From NCBI GenBank assembly GCA_045598045.1, contig JAZLLG010000044.1, positions 1 through 64,000 of the forward strand: 64,000 bases of DNA. Direction: 5' to 3'. The notes below the pieces were generated by a model, which saw only the letters and a program-made list of their open reading frames with translations, was not told the origin of the DNA and did no database searches. Numbering within the stretch: position 1 is the first letter of the stretch; each line of letters starts with the position of its first letter. Both the position numbers and the translations under genes were made by a program. The DNA comes from RGIG3528 sp045598045. Lineage in GTDB: Bacteria > Bacillota > Clostridia > Lachnospirales > Lachnospiraceae. Positions 34,084 to 42,610 of the stretch are shown piece by piece.

Positions 34084-35731
34084 CGTTAAAGTATGAACCG
34101 CCGATGAACTCTCTGAGGATACTGTTCTTCGGAACATCATCCGTGGGAGCGCAAAGGAAGTAGTCAAGGAACTTAAGAAGTCTCTTAGCTTCAGGGAACT
34201 CGGGGCTGTCCTCGGGAACGCTGAAAAGGAGAGGCTCTGCAAACTGCTTAAGCTCTGCAAGCTCATAAATGAGTGCGGAGTTGAAGAATACATCAGCACC
34301 TTCCTGGAACGGGAAAATGTTTTCTTCCTCGCCAAGACGTACCGAAGGCCACATGCTGATGGTCTTCTGTGCGGAAGCACCTCTTGTTCTTGCGTCACGT
34401 ACAATACGGCGAAGAAGACGTGCATCCGTGGTAGGAATACGGTTGTGCTCATCGATGTTCAGCTGTGTGAGAGCACTGATAAAGATCTTGAATTTACTCT
34501 CAACGGGAAGCTTGTAAGAAAGAGCATCGTTAAGGCCATGGATACCTTCAATAACAAGAATGTCATCCGGACCAAGCTTTTTAAAATTGCCCTTGTACTC
34601 TCTGTGTCCTGCCTTAAAGTTAAAGCTCGGAAGCTCTACTTCCTTACCGGCAAGAAGATTGGTCATATCCTCATTGAACTGTTCAACGTCAATGGCTTCG
34701 AGACATTCGAAGTTGAAGCTTCCGTCAGGATGCTTCGGCGTATCGTCCCGATCTTTAAAGTAGTCGTCAACTCCGATCGGATGAGGTGTCATTCCGAGTG
34801 TACGGAGCTGTACGGAAAGTCTGTGTGAGAAGGTTGTCTTTCCTGAAGATGAAGGACCGGCAATCATAACAAACTTAACGTCGCCACGCTCTTTAATCTT
34901 AGCTGCGATGTCACCGATCTTCTTCTCCATGAAAGCTTCCTGAACAAGGATTGTGTCACCAAGTCTGCCGTCTCTGATACATTCATTCATGCCGGCAACA
35001 GTATTGATGCCCATGATATTGCCCCAGTTGTCCGTTTCCTTAAGACAGTTAAAGAATTTCTTTCTGTCATCGAACTCTGCAATGTGCAGAGGATCGTTCT
35101 TTCCGGGAACGAGAAGCATAAAGCCCTGATCGTAAGCAAACAGGTCATAATAACGAAGAATACCTGTGGAAGAAGGCATATAACCATAGAAATAGTCCTC
35201 GTAGTTCTCGATTCCGTAAATGTTTGTACGGGATACACGACGATAGCTGAAGAGAAGTTCCTTATCGTACATGTGTCTGTCATGGAAAAGCTTTCTTGCG
35301 TCCTTTGTGTTGATGGAGCGCTTGTTGATAATCATATTATCGTCAACGATACGGTCCATTTCCTTACGGATGGCTTTAATATCCTCCTCGGGAATACCAT
35401 CAACGCCGCGCACCTCGCCGTACAAGCCGTTACCAATCTTGTGCATGATACGGATGTCACGTCCGCGCTTGTTTCCATAGACATTGTAAATTGCCTTTAA
35501 GAGAACAAATGTAAGTCCTCTTACATAAGTTTTGTTTCCGATGTCGGAAGAGAGATCAAGAAACTCTACCATTGCATCGTTTTCAGGTTTTTTTGTAAGC
35601 TCACGAAGATTTCCGTCAGCCTTTGCAAGAATTATGGGATATTTATATTTGTCCTTAAATTCCTCTGCGATTTCAGCAAATGTAACGCCATATTCATATT
35701 CGCGTTCTTCACCGCATACTGTTAATTTCAT
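34079..35731 (-). CDS. TGS-domain nucleoside (uridine-type) kinase
   Basis: Protein of 550 aa common in Clostridia. N-terminal residues 1-60 resemble a TGS domain (VCGEEREYEYGVTFAEIA). A segment of about 150 residues follows that looks like the second additional domain of threonyl-tRNA synthetase (HKIGNGLYGEV, then ARKLFHDRHMY). The C-terminal half is a uridine kinase/phosphoribulokinase-like domain with P-loop IAGPSSSGKTTFSHRL and DDYFKDRDDTP. It is annotated elsewhere as nucleoside kinase; why a tRNA-synthetase-like front is joined to it is unexplained. Its start overlaps trmK by 23 bases; AGGAGGTTA lies inside trmK. rnpB follows five bases after the stop. Confidence 0.9.
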   Translation of the reverse strand: MKLTVCGEEREYEYGVTFAEIAEEFKDKYKYPIILAKADGNLRELTKKPENDAMVEFLDLSSDIGNKTYVRGLTFVLLKAIYNVYGNKRGRDIRIMHKIGNGLYGEVRGVDGIPEEDIKAIRKEMDRIVDDNMIINKRSINTKDARKLFHDRHMYDKELLFSYRRVSRTNIYGIENYEDYFYGYMPSSTGILRYYDLFAYDQGFMLLVPGKNDPLHIAEFDDRKKFFNCLKETDNWGNIMGINTVAGMNECIRDGRLGDTILVQEAFMEKKIGDIAAKIKERGDVKFVMIAGPSSSGKTTFSHRLSVQLRTLGMTPHPIGVDDYFKDRDDTPKHPDGSFNFECLEAIDVEQFNEDMTNLLAGKEVELPSFNFKAGHREYKGNFKKLGPDDILVIEGIHGLNDALSYKLPVESKFKIFISALTQLNIDEHNRIPTTDARLLRRIVRDARTRGASAQKTISMWPSVRLGEEENIFPFQEGADVFFNSALIYELAELKQFAEPLLFSVPEDSPEFPEAKRLLKFLDYFLCAPTDDVPKNSILREFIGGSYFNV

Positions 35732-36428
35732 CCACTAACCTCCTGGTTTCATTATATATTTCAGTCAAACGCCCACGGGCCTTCTCTCCCGTGTCCGATT
35801 TGAGCTTTTCTGATATTTTCTCACGTTCCTTAAGCTCATGCTCGAGAAATGCAAGATACGCCGGATCCTTTTTCTTACGAAGAATTTCCGAAAACTCCGG
35901 CTGTTTCGGGTCACCTTCACCGATATCGGAAAAGTCCTCACCCGATATGTCCGTGTTGACGGCTTTTATGGCGATATAGAACTTTCCGGCATCACGGCAC
36001 ATTTTTTCATCCGTAATGCGAAAATGATGCTCCGAAAGCCACACTCTCACTTTATCCACGTCTGACTGCGGAGAAAGAACGAGCTCACGAATCCGCTCGG
36101 TTTTTTCCGGAAATGCCGACAGAATGTCAATGATGAGGAGACCTCCCATTCCCGAGATGAGAACGGTGTCGGCTTCCCCTGCCGAAATTGCCTGAAGCCC
36201 ATCCGAAAGGCGGATGTCAATCTTCCCTTCCAGCTTGTGCTCCGAAACATTTTTGCGTGCCGCCTCCAGAGGCCCTTTACGGACATCTGCGGCTATGCAG
36301 CTTTTTGCTATGCCGGCTTCTGTCAAATATATGCTTGTATGAGCGTGGTCACAACCAATGTCAGCCACGATGCTTCCGGGGCTGACAAGTGACGCAACCA
36401 TGCTTAATCTTTCACTTAAAGATATCAT
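35709..36428 (-). CDS. trmK: tRNA (adenine(22)-N1)-methyltransferase
   Basis: SAM-dependent methyltransferase of 239 aa that methylates A22 in the D-arm region of tRNA. It shows the family's SAM motif VADIGCDHAHTSIYL, ISGMGGLLI, and LSPQSDVDKVR. The start is the ATG that overlaps the rpoD stop codon (ATGA arrangement); a TTG one codon upstream is also possible. The order dnaG-rpoD-trmK is the classical macromolecular-synthesis arrangement of Firmicutes, which supports the assignment. C-terminal coiled-coil stretch at about residues 180-235. Confidence 0.92.
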   Translation of the reverse strand: MISLSERLSMVASLVSPGSIVADIGCDHAHTSIYLTEAGIAKSCIAADVRKGPLEAARKNVSEHKLEGKIDIRLSDGLQAISAGEADTVLISGMGGLLIIDILSAFPEKTERIRELVLSPQSDVDKVRVWLSEHHFRITDEKMCRDAGKFYIAIKAVNTDISGEDFSDIGEGDPKQPEFSEILRKKKDPAYLAFLEHELKEREKISEKLKSDTGEKARGRLTEIYNETRRLVDEINSMR

Positions 36429-38014
36429 CAATCAAGGTAATCCTTCAGCTTCTTTGCGCGGGTAGGATGACGAAGCTTTCTGAGTGCTTTTGCTTCAATC
36501 TGACGAATACGTTCACGGGTAACGTTGAACTCACGTCCTACCTCTTCAAGAGTACGCTGTCTGCCGTCATCAAGACCGAATCTCAGGCAAAGCACCTTCT
36601 GCTCTCTGTCTGTAAGTGTTCCGAGGACTTCCTTAATCTGCTCTCTGAGAAGAGTAAAGGCAGCGGAATCCTGAGGAGTGGGCATATGGTCATCTTCAAT
36701 GAAGTCACCAAGATGTGAATCCTCTTCCTCGCCGATAGGTGTCTCGAGAGATACGGGTTCCTGGGAAATCTTCTGGATTTCGCGAACACGCTCAACAGGA
36801 ATGCCCATTTCTTTTGCAATTTCGTCCGGGGACGGTTCACGACCGAGTTCCTGTAAGAGCTGACGCTGAATGCGGATGAGCTTGTTTATTGTTTCAACCA
36901 TATGTACGGGAATACGAATGGTTCTTGCCTGATCTGCGATGGCACGTGTGATTGCCTGACGAATCCACCATGTTGCATATGTGGAGAACTTGTATCCCTT
37001 TTCGTAGTCAAACTTTTCAACTGCCTTTATAAGTCCGAGGTTACCTTCCTGAATAAGGTCGAGGAACTGCATTCCTCGTCCTACGTAACGCTTTGCTATG
37101 CTGACAACAAGACGAAGGTTTGCCTCCGCAAGGCGGTTCTTGGCAGCTTCGTCGCCCTGTTCCATGCGTTTTGCAAGTTCAAGCTCCTCATCTGCGGAAA
37201 GGAGCGGAACTTTACCGATTTCCTTGAGGTACATTCTGACAGGGTCCTCAAGAGAAATGCCTTCGGGAACTGAAAGGTCAATCTTTGAAATATCTTCGAT
37301 TTCTTCCATTTCATCAAGCTCACCGACAATGTCATCAGGCTCAAGAATGGAATCATCATCTGCAGAGAAATCAACAGCGTCATCCGTTACACGTAAAACA
37401 TCGATGCCGCTCTTTTCGAGATAGTCGTAAACCTTTTCGATCTTGTTCGCATCAATTTCCATGTCAGCAAGCACTTCATTGATTTCGGCAATCTCAAGTG
37501 TGTTCTTCTTTGACTGTCCAAGGCTTACAAGTTCATCAAGCTTCTCTTTTAATGTATGCTTGGCTTCGCCTTCGGCAGGCTTGTCTGCCTTCGCAGACTT
37601 TTCTGCCTTTGCGGGCTTTTCTTCCTTTGCAGGCTTTTCTTCCTTTGCAGGCTTGTCTGCCTTCGCGGGCTTTTCAGCCTTTGCAGGCTTTTCTTCCTTT
37701 ACAGGCTTCTCTGCTTCCACGGGCTCAGCCTTTTTCGTGGTTGCCTTTTTTGTTGTTTTCTTTTCTTCCTTAGGCTCTTCAACCTTAACAGGCTCTGCTT
37801 CTTTAACCGTTTCCGGCTTCTTTGCGGCTGCCTTCTTAGCAGGCTTCTTTTCTTCCTTAGGCTCTTCGGCCTTAACAGGTTCTTCTTTCTTTGCCGCAGC
37901 CTTCTTAACGGGCTTCTTTTCTTCCTTGGCAGGCTCTGCCTTCTTTGCAGCCTTCTTTGTTGCTTTTACTTCTGTTTCGGGTTCCTGAATTTCTTCAACT
38001 TTCTTTTTGCTCAT
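36428..38014 (-). CDS. rpoD: RNA polymerase primary sigma factor with Lys/Ala/Glu/Pro-rich N-terminal tract
   Basis: Housekeeping sigma factor of 528 aa. Residues about 153-215 are region 1.1, followed by region 1.2 (DPVRMYLKEIG), region 2 (FSTYATWWIRQAITRAI with the -10 recognition helix), region 3 and region 4 with the -35 helix-turn-helix (EEVGREFNVTRERIRQIE). Residues 1-152 are an unusual low-complexity extension made of KPAKEE, KKAAAKK and similar repeats, absent from Bacillus SigA (about 370 aa). The DNA coding for it is itself repetitive. It lies 11 bases after dnaG, with AAGGGG as ribosome site. Confidence 0.96.
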   Translation of the reverse strand: MSKKKVEEIQEPETEVKATKKAAKKAEPAKEEKKPVKKAAAKKEEPVKAEEPKEEKKPAKKAAAKKPETVKEAEPVKVEEPKEEKKTTKKATTKKAEPVEAEKPVKEEKPAKAEKPAKADKPAKEEKPAKEEKPAKAEKSAKADKPAEGEAKHTLKEKLDELVSLGQSKKNTLEIAEINEVLADMEIDANKIEKVYDYLEKSGIDVLRVTDDAVDFSADDDSILEPDDIVGELDEMEEIEDISKIDLSVPEGISLEDPVRMYLKEIGKVPLLSADEELELAKRMEQGDEAAKNRLAEANLRLVVSIAKRYVGRGMQFLDLIQEGNLGLIKAVEKFDYEKGYKFSTYATWWIRQAITRAIADQARTIRIPVHMVETINKLIRIQRQLLQELGREPSPDEIAKEMGIPVERVREIQKISQEPVSLETPIGEEEDSHLGDFIEDDHMPTPQDSAAFTLLREQIKEVLGTLTDREQKVLCLRFGLDDGRQRTLEEVGREFNVTRERIRQIEAKALRKLRHPTRAKKLKDYLD

Positions 38015-38025
38015 TTTACTGCCCC

Positions 38026-39819
38026 TTAAAAAAGTTTAGTGTTCTTGTTTTTAAGTCTTATCTGCTCCGCAAACAATTTGTTTACCTGAGCACTGTCACC
38101 GGCTTCGACAGCCTTTGCAAGTCCTGTTTCGATGGCTGAAAGCTTTATCTTTCTAACCACGTCCTCAACGGCCTTCAGCCGCTCTGCCTCGCTCATATCA
38201 CCTTTCAGTTCTGTCTGGAAAATCTCTCCGACCTTAAGCTGGTCATCCTTTTCCTCAAAAAGGTTTATGATGCGTGCCGCATTAACCGTCCCGCTTTGTT
38301 CGCATTCGGAAAAACTGATTTCGGCGACCTTTCTGAAAAGGTCATCGGTAAACTCCGAAGGCTCAATACATCCCTTAAGTTTACCATACAACGAAGGATC
38401 GCCTGCAAGATAAGTCAGCAGCAGCCTTTGCGGCTGTAACAGCTTCTCATCACGCTTTTTCTCCTCTTTGCTCTGAAAGTCCTTCTTCACGGATTCGCTT
38501 CGTTCGTAAGAATCCCCCCTCGATTTGGGACCTTCCTGTCCGGCAACTTTGATAAGCAGTTCATTAAAAGCTCTGTACGGTACGTCATAACGTTTAACGA
38601 AGGCGTCCTCGTAATTTTTTCTTGTAAGCTCATCCGGAAATTCCAAAAGCCGTCTCGCCACCTCTTTGTAGAAGTCGGTCTTTTCTTTCGGATCCTCAAG
38701 ATTGTGTCGTGATTTTATCACCTCGATCTCGAAGAAAAAGCTTCCTTCTGCTGTGTCGATGCGCTTTTGATACTCCTCAGCTCCAAGCGCTTTAATGAAC
38801 TCGTCGGGGTCCTTGTACGGCTTCATGTTTACAATCTTCACGGTGATTCCTTTTGCCTCAAGCATCGGAATTGCGCGAAGCGCGGCATTGATTCCCGCAC
38901 CGTCCGAATCATAAGTAAGGTACACGTCCTTCACATATCTGCTTATCTTTGTGGCATGTTTGTCGGTAAATGCTGTACCGAGTGAGGCAACGGCCATTGT
39001 AAAGCCTGCCTGGTGCAGCGAAATTACATCCATATAGCCCTCACAAAGAAGGAAGTACCCCTTACGGGACAGTTTTGCATAATTTAGTCCGTAAAGGTTA
39101 TTACTTTTATCAAAAACCCTGGTTTCGGGCGAATTAAGATATTTGGGCTCTCCGTCGCCCATTACGCGCCCGCCGAAGGCTATGACTCTGTCTCGCTCGT
39201 CCATGATGGGAAACATGGCACGATTCCAGAACTTGTCCGTTGCTCCTTTTTCGGAAATGGTAACAAGCCCCGTATCCTTAAGGAAACTGTCTTCATATCC
39301 CTTTTCCTTAAGGAATTTGTACAAATCGTCGCTGTACGCATTTGAGTAGCCAAGGCCGAAATGCTTAATTGTTTCATCGGTCAGGCCTCTCTTTTTAAAA
39401 TAATTATCGGCAATTTTTCCTCTTTCTGTTTTCCTTGCCGAATAAAAATATGTTGCCGCAAGCTTATTTACTTCGAAAAGGCGTTGTATAAAGCTTTGCT
39501 GCGCTTTTTCTTCCGCTGACGCAGGGACGTCGGGAAGCTCTATTCCGGCCCGATCTGCAAGCACCTTCAACGCCTCCGGGAAGCTCAGGCTGTCATACTC
39601 CATAACGAATGTAATGGCATTCCCGCCCTTGTGGCATCCGAAGCAGTAAAACATCTGAGTTTGTGGGTTTACGGAAAACGATGCAGTTTTCTCACCGTGA
39701 AAGGGACAGCACGCCCAATAGCGGCCGCTCTTCTTTGTGAGATGGACATACATGCCCACAACATCCTCAATGCTGTTTCGGGAACGAACTTCTTCAATTA
39801 GGTCTTCAGAATATTTCAT
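38026..39819 (-). CDS. dnaG: DNA primase
   Basis: Primase of 597 aa that lays RNA primers at the replication fork. The N-terminal zinc motif has C38, H41, C59 and C62 (CCPFHGEK and YCFGC). The Toprim catalytic core shows CEGYMDVISLHQ with the metal-binding Glu and TYDSDGAG with the Asp pair. The C-terminal helicase-binding part is present (residues about 450-597), so the protein is full length. It directly follows dgt (stop and ATG adjacent) and precedes rpoD, the classical operon order. Confidence 0.97.
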   Translation of the reverse strand: MKYSEDLIEEVRSRNSIEDVVGMYVHLTKKSGRYWACCPFHGEKTASFSVNPQTQMFYCFGCHKGGNAITFVMEYDSLSFPEALKVLADRAGIELPDVPASAEEKAQQSFIQRLFEVNKLAATYFYSARKTERGKIADNYFKKRGLTDETIKHFGLGYSNAYSDDLYKFLKEKGYEDSFLKDTGLVTISEKGATDKFWNRAMFPIMDERDRVIAFGGRVMGDGEPKYLNSPETRVFDKSNNLYGLNYAKLSRKGYFLLCEGYMDVISLHQAGFTMAVASLGTAFTDKHATKISRYVKDVYLTYDSDGAGINAALRAIPMLEAKGITVKIVNMKPYKDPDEFIKALGAEEYQKRIDTAEGSFFFEIEVIKSRHNLEDPKEKTDFYKEVARRLLEFPDELTRKNYEDAFVKRYDVPYRAFNELLIKVAGQEGPKSRGDSYERSESVKKDFQSKEEKKRDEKLLQPQRLLLTYLAGDPSLYGKLKGCIEPSEFTDDLFRKVAEISFSECEQSGTVNAARIINLFEEKDDQLKVGEIFQTELKGDMSEAERLKAVEDVVRKIKLSAIETGLAKAVEAGDSAQVNKLFAEQIRLKNKNTKLF

Positions 39820-40872
39820 TTAGTAAACATCCCATCCAAAAGGAACCTTAATCTCCTTGAACCGTGTTACCGCATAGCGGTCGGTCATACCGGAAACGTA
39901 GTCACAAACGACGCGGGGAACCTGTTCTCCCTCGTCAAGCATCCTTCGATAGTCCTCGGGCAAAAGATCGGGGTTCTTCATGTAGTAGTTGAACAGTTCG
40001 ATTACAAGCTCTTCGGCTTTTGATTCCTGCCCCTTTGCCACGGGATTTGTATATACATTCGCAAACATCCACTCGCGAAGCTCTTTTGTGAGCTCCATAA
40101 GTCCATCGGACATCGTAACATCGTTCTTGCCGAAGGAAGTGCGGATTATGTCGTGAATTTCGTAGTTAAGTCTGGAAGTGAGAGTATGGCCGAGAACATC
40201 CGTAAAACGTCTCGGGATGTCACTTTCCTTGATGACGTTGCCACGGATGGCATCGTCAATATCGTGATTAATGTATGCAATCTTGTCGGAAAGCCTTACG
40301 ATACGGCCTTCAAGTGTGCCGGGTATTGTGTCGACCTGGTGATTAACGATGCCGTCACGAACTTCCCACGTAAGGTTCAGCCCTTCACCATGCTTTTCAA
40401 GCCTGTCAACTACGCGAAGGCTCTGCTCGAAGTGCTTGAAACCGAGATTTTCGGTGGATTCCTGAAGAATACGGTTTAATGCACGCTCTCCGGCATGTCC
40501 GAAAGGAGTATGTCCAAGATCGTGACCAAGCGCGATGGCATCGGTAAGGTCCTCGTTCAGACGAAGTGCCTTGGCGATGGCTCTTGCAGTCTGATTTACC
40601 TCAAGCGTGTGGGTAAGTCTTGTGCGGTAGTGATCACCCTCAGGTGCAAGGAAGACCTGCGTTTTTCCGTTGAGACGTCTGAATGCTCTGCTGTAGAGGA
40701 TCCTGTCTCGGTCTCTCTGAAAGCACGGACGGAGGTCGCATTCCTTTTCGTCCTTTTCGCGCCCTTTTGTCATGTCGGAAAATGAAGCATATTGAGAAAG
40801 GGTTTCATGCTCAAGTTCTTCTCGGTACTGACGTATAAGCTTGTTATCTTCAATAGGGATTAATTCAATCAT
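39820..40872 (-). CDS. dgt: dGTPase-like deoxynucleotide triphosphohydrolase
   Basis: HD-domain enzyme of 350 aa that removes triphosphate from dGTP or other dNTPs, controlling dNTP pools. The metal-binding motif is read as RTRLTHTLEVNQTAR and ALGHDLGHTPFGHAGE, followed by a third Asp in IVRLSDKIAYINHDIDD. The length suits the shorter Gram-positive form. The start overlaps queH by eight bases and uses AAAGGAGAAA within it. Its place just ahead of dnaG is common in Clostridia. Confidence 0.92.
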   Translation of the reverse strand: MIELIPIEDNKLIRQYREELEHETLSQYASFSDMTKGREKDEKECDLRPCFQRDRDRILYSRAFRRLNGKTQVFLAPEGDHYRTRLTHTLEVNQTARAIAKALRLNEDLTDAIALGHDLGHTPFGHAGERALNRILQESTENLGFKHFEQSLRVVDRLEKHGEGLNLTWEVRDGIVNHQVDTIPGTLEGRIVRLSDKIAYINHDIDDAIRGNVIKESDIPRRFTDVLGHTLTSRLNYEIHDIIRTSFGKNDVTMSDGLMELTKELREWMFANVYTNPVAKGQESKAEELVIELFNYYMKNPDLLPEDYRRMLDEGEQVPRVVCDYVSGMTDRYAVTRFKEIKVPFGWDVY

Positions 40873-41524
40873 CTCTTTCTCCTTTCAATTCCTTTTCCCG
40901 AAGCGCCGCGTCTCTTTTTGAAAAGATGCAGCCGCAGTAGTTCTGCCTGTAAAGGCTGTATTCATGTGACAATTCTATGGAGCGCTGGTATCCTCCCTTT
41001 TTCTTGAAGTCCGAAGGAAGGTAAACGGGCTCTCCTGTATTTCCCGAAAATATCGTGCTTCCGATTTCATTCAGAAGAGGAGCATTTTTCAAAGGGCTGA
41101 TGGTGAGTGTCGTTGCAAAATAATCTGCGTTCAGCTCCTTTGCAACCTTGGCTGCCTCCGCAAGCCGAAGCTCAAAGCACTTTTTACATCTTGCGCCACC
41201 TTCGGGCTCGTTTTCCAGCCCTTTCACGGTGTCGTAAAATTCTCTTTCGTCATATCGCCCTTCGACAAGGGTGACAGGATTTTTGTGAGGTTGCTCCGCA
41301 ATGAGCCTTTTAAGCTCATTCAGCCGTTCCTCGTATTCCTCTTTCGGAGAAATATTGGGGTTATAGAAAAAATCAGTAATTTCAAAGTAATCGGACAAAT
41401 ACTCCAAAACGTAGGAAGAGCAGGGCGCGCAGCAGCTGTGGAGCAGAAGCTTCGGCGTCCGTCCTTCTTTCGTAAGCTGTTCCAGAAGCTTATCCATTCT
41501 TTGTTGTGTGTTAAGCTGGTTCAT
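40865..41524 (-). CDS. queH: Epoxyqueuosine reductase QueH
   Basis: Iron-sulfur enzyme of 219 aa (formerly DUF208) that reduces epoxyqueuosine to queuosine in tRNA, a non-homologous replacement for QueG. The key cysteines are visible as HSCCAPCSS (C31, C32, C35), ARCKKCFELR and NYCGCIFSK. An ATP-pyrophosphatase-like fold is expected. The ribosome site is GGAGAGAG. It lies 12 bases after hisC and overlaps dgt. Confidence 0.94.
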   Translation of the reverse strand: MNQLNTQQRMDKLLEQLTKEGRTPKLLLHSCCAPCSSYVLEYLSDYFEITDFFYNPNISPKEEYEERLNELKRLIAEQPHKNPVTLVEGRYDEREFYDTVKGLENEPEGGARCKKCFELRLAEAAKVAKELNADYFATTLTISPLKNAPLLNEIGSTIFSGNTGEPVYLPSDFKKKGGYQRSIELSHEYSLYRQNYCGCIFSKRDAALREKELKGERDD

Positions 41525-41536
41525 TCTCTCTCCGGA

Positions 41537-42589
41537 TTAAGCCAGAATCTCCTTCAGCGCAGCAACAAGCTTTTCCATCTCATCATCGGTGCCGATGGTG
41601 ATGCGAAGTCTGTTGTCTATGCGAGGAGTTTTGAAATAGCGGACAAATATATGCTTCTCACGAAGCTTCTCAAAAATCTCTTTTGCAGGCACAGACTTGT
41701 GTGTTGCAAAAAGGAAGTTTGTGCTTGAAGCAGGGAAGTCAAAGCCAAGTTCCTTAAGGCGCGTCCCGTACTTTTCACGGGTGGCCATAATCTTCTTTCT
41801 CGTCTCTTCGAAATATGCTTTATCCTTTAATGCTTCTGCTCCGCACATGATGGACGGATAGTTCATCGTATAGGAGTTGTAGGAATTACGCACATCAAAC
41901 ATATAGGAAATGAGCTTTTCGTTACCGATGGCAAAGCCTATGCGCATGCCGGCCATGGAACGTGACTTTGAATATGTCATTACAACAAGTACGTTGTCAT
42001 ACTTCTTTGTAAGTTCAATGCAGGACTCCCCGCCGAAATCAACATAAGCTTCATCCACAACAACAACCGAATCGGGATTATGCTTAACTATATCTTCGAT
42101 GAAATCCCTGCTTTCGGAAATGGAAGTGGGGGCATTGGGATTTGCAATGACAATACCACCGTTTTCACGATAGTAGTCTTCTTTATTTATGCGAAAATCG
42201 TCGTCCAATGCGGGTGTTTCAAAGGGAATATTGTAGAGCTTCGCCCACACAGGATAGAAGGAATACGTGATGTCAGGAAAAAGCACCGGCTTCTTTCCGG
42301 TAAAAAATGTCAGAAACGCTGTTCCGAGAACATCGTCCGAACCTACGCCCATAAAAACGTTTTTAATGTCCACGCCGTAGTTTTCGGCAATCGCAGCTAC
42401 AAGTTCCTTGGCGTCCGGCTTCGGATAAAGCTTGAGTTTGTCTGCGTTAAGTTCCGAAAGAAGCTTTCGCACGCCGGGTGCGGGCGGGTACGGGTTCTCA
42501 TTTGTGTTAAGCTTCACCATATCCGCAAAATCCGGCTGTTCGCCGGGTATGTACGGGTCCATTTTGCGGACGTTATCTTCCCATGACAT
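41537..42589 (-). CDS. hisC: Histidinol-phosphate aminotransferase
   Basis: Fold-type I PLP aminotransferase of 350 aa. It makes L-histidinol phosphate from imidazole-acetol phosphate in histidine synthesis. Seen are LNTNENPYPP at the N-terminus, GSDDVLGTAFLTF, NPNAPTS, VVDEAYVDFGG, the PLP lysine in YSKSRSMAGMRIG, and the phosphate-binding arginines RIDNRLRITIG. No other his gene lies in the window, so it is separated from the rest of the pathway. It is 21 bases after clpX. The ribosome site AAAGGCG is moderate. Confidence 0.9.
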   Translation of the reverse strand: MSWEDNVRKMDPYIPGEQPDFADMVKLNTNENPYPPAPGVRKLLSELNADKLKLYPKPDAKELVAAIAENYGVDIKNVFMGVGSDDVLGTAFLTFFTGKKPVLFPDITYSFYPVWAKLYNIPFETPALDDDFRINKEDYYRENGGIVIANPNAPTSISESRDFIEDIVKHNPDSVVVVDEAYVDFGGESCIELTKKYDNVLVVMTYSKSRSMAGMRIGFAIGNEKLISYMFDVRNSYNSYTMNYPSIMCGAEALKDKAYFEETRKKIMATREKYGTRLKELGFDFPASSTNFLFATHKSVPAKEIFEKLREKHIFVRYFKTPRIDNRLRITIGTDDEMEKLVAALKEILA

Positions 42590-42610
42590 ATTGTCGCCTT
42601 TCCGAGTGCA

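Noticed and set aside
33706..34089. Several open frames on both strands inside the RNase P RNA region
   Set aside because: The stretch is clearly rnpB; protein-coding readings there are artefacts.
37443..38029. Long plus-strand open frames with hydrophobic, Leu/Phe/Cys-rich or Ser/Phe-rich composition opposite rpoD
   Set aside because: They are complements of the Lys/Glu/Ala/Pro repeat tract of the sigma factor; apparent membrane character is a by-product.
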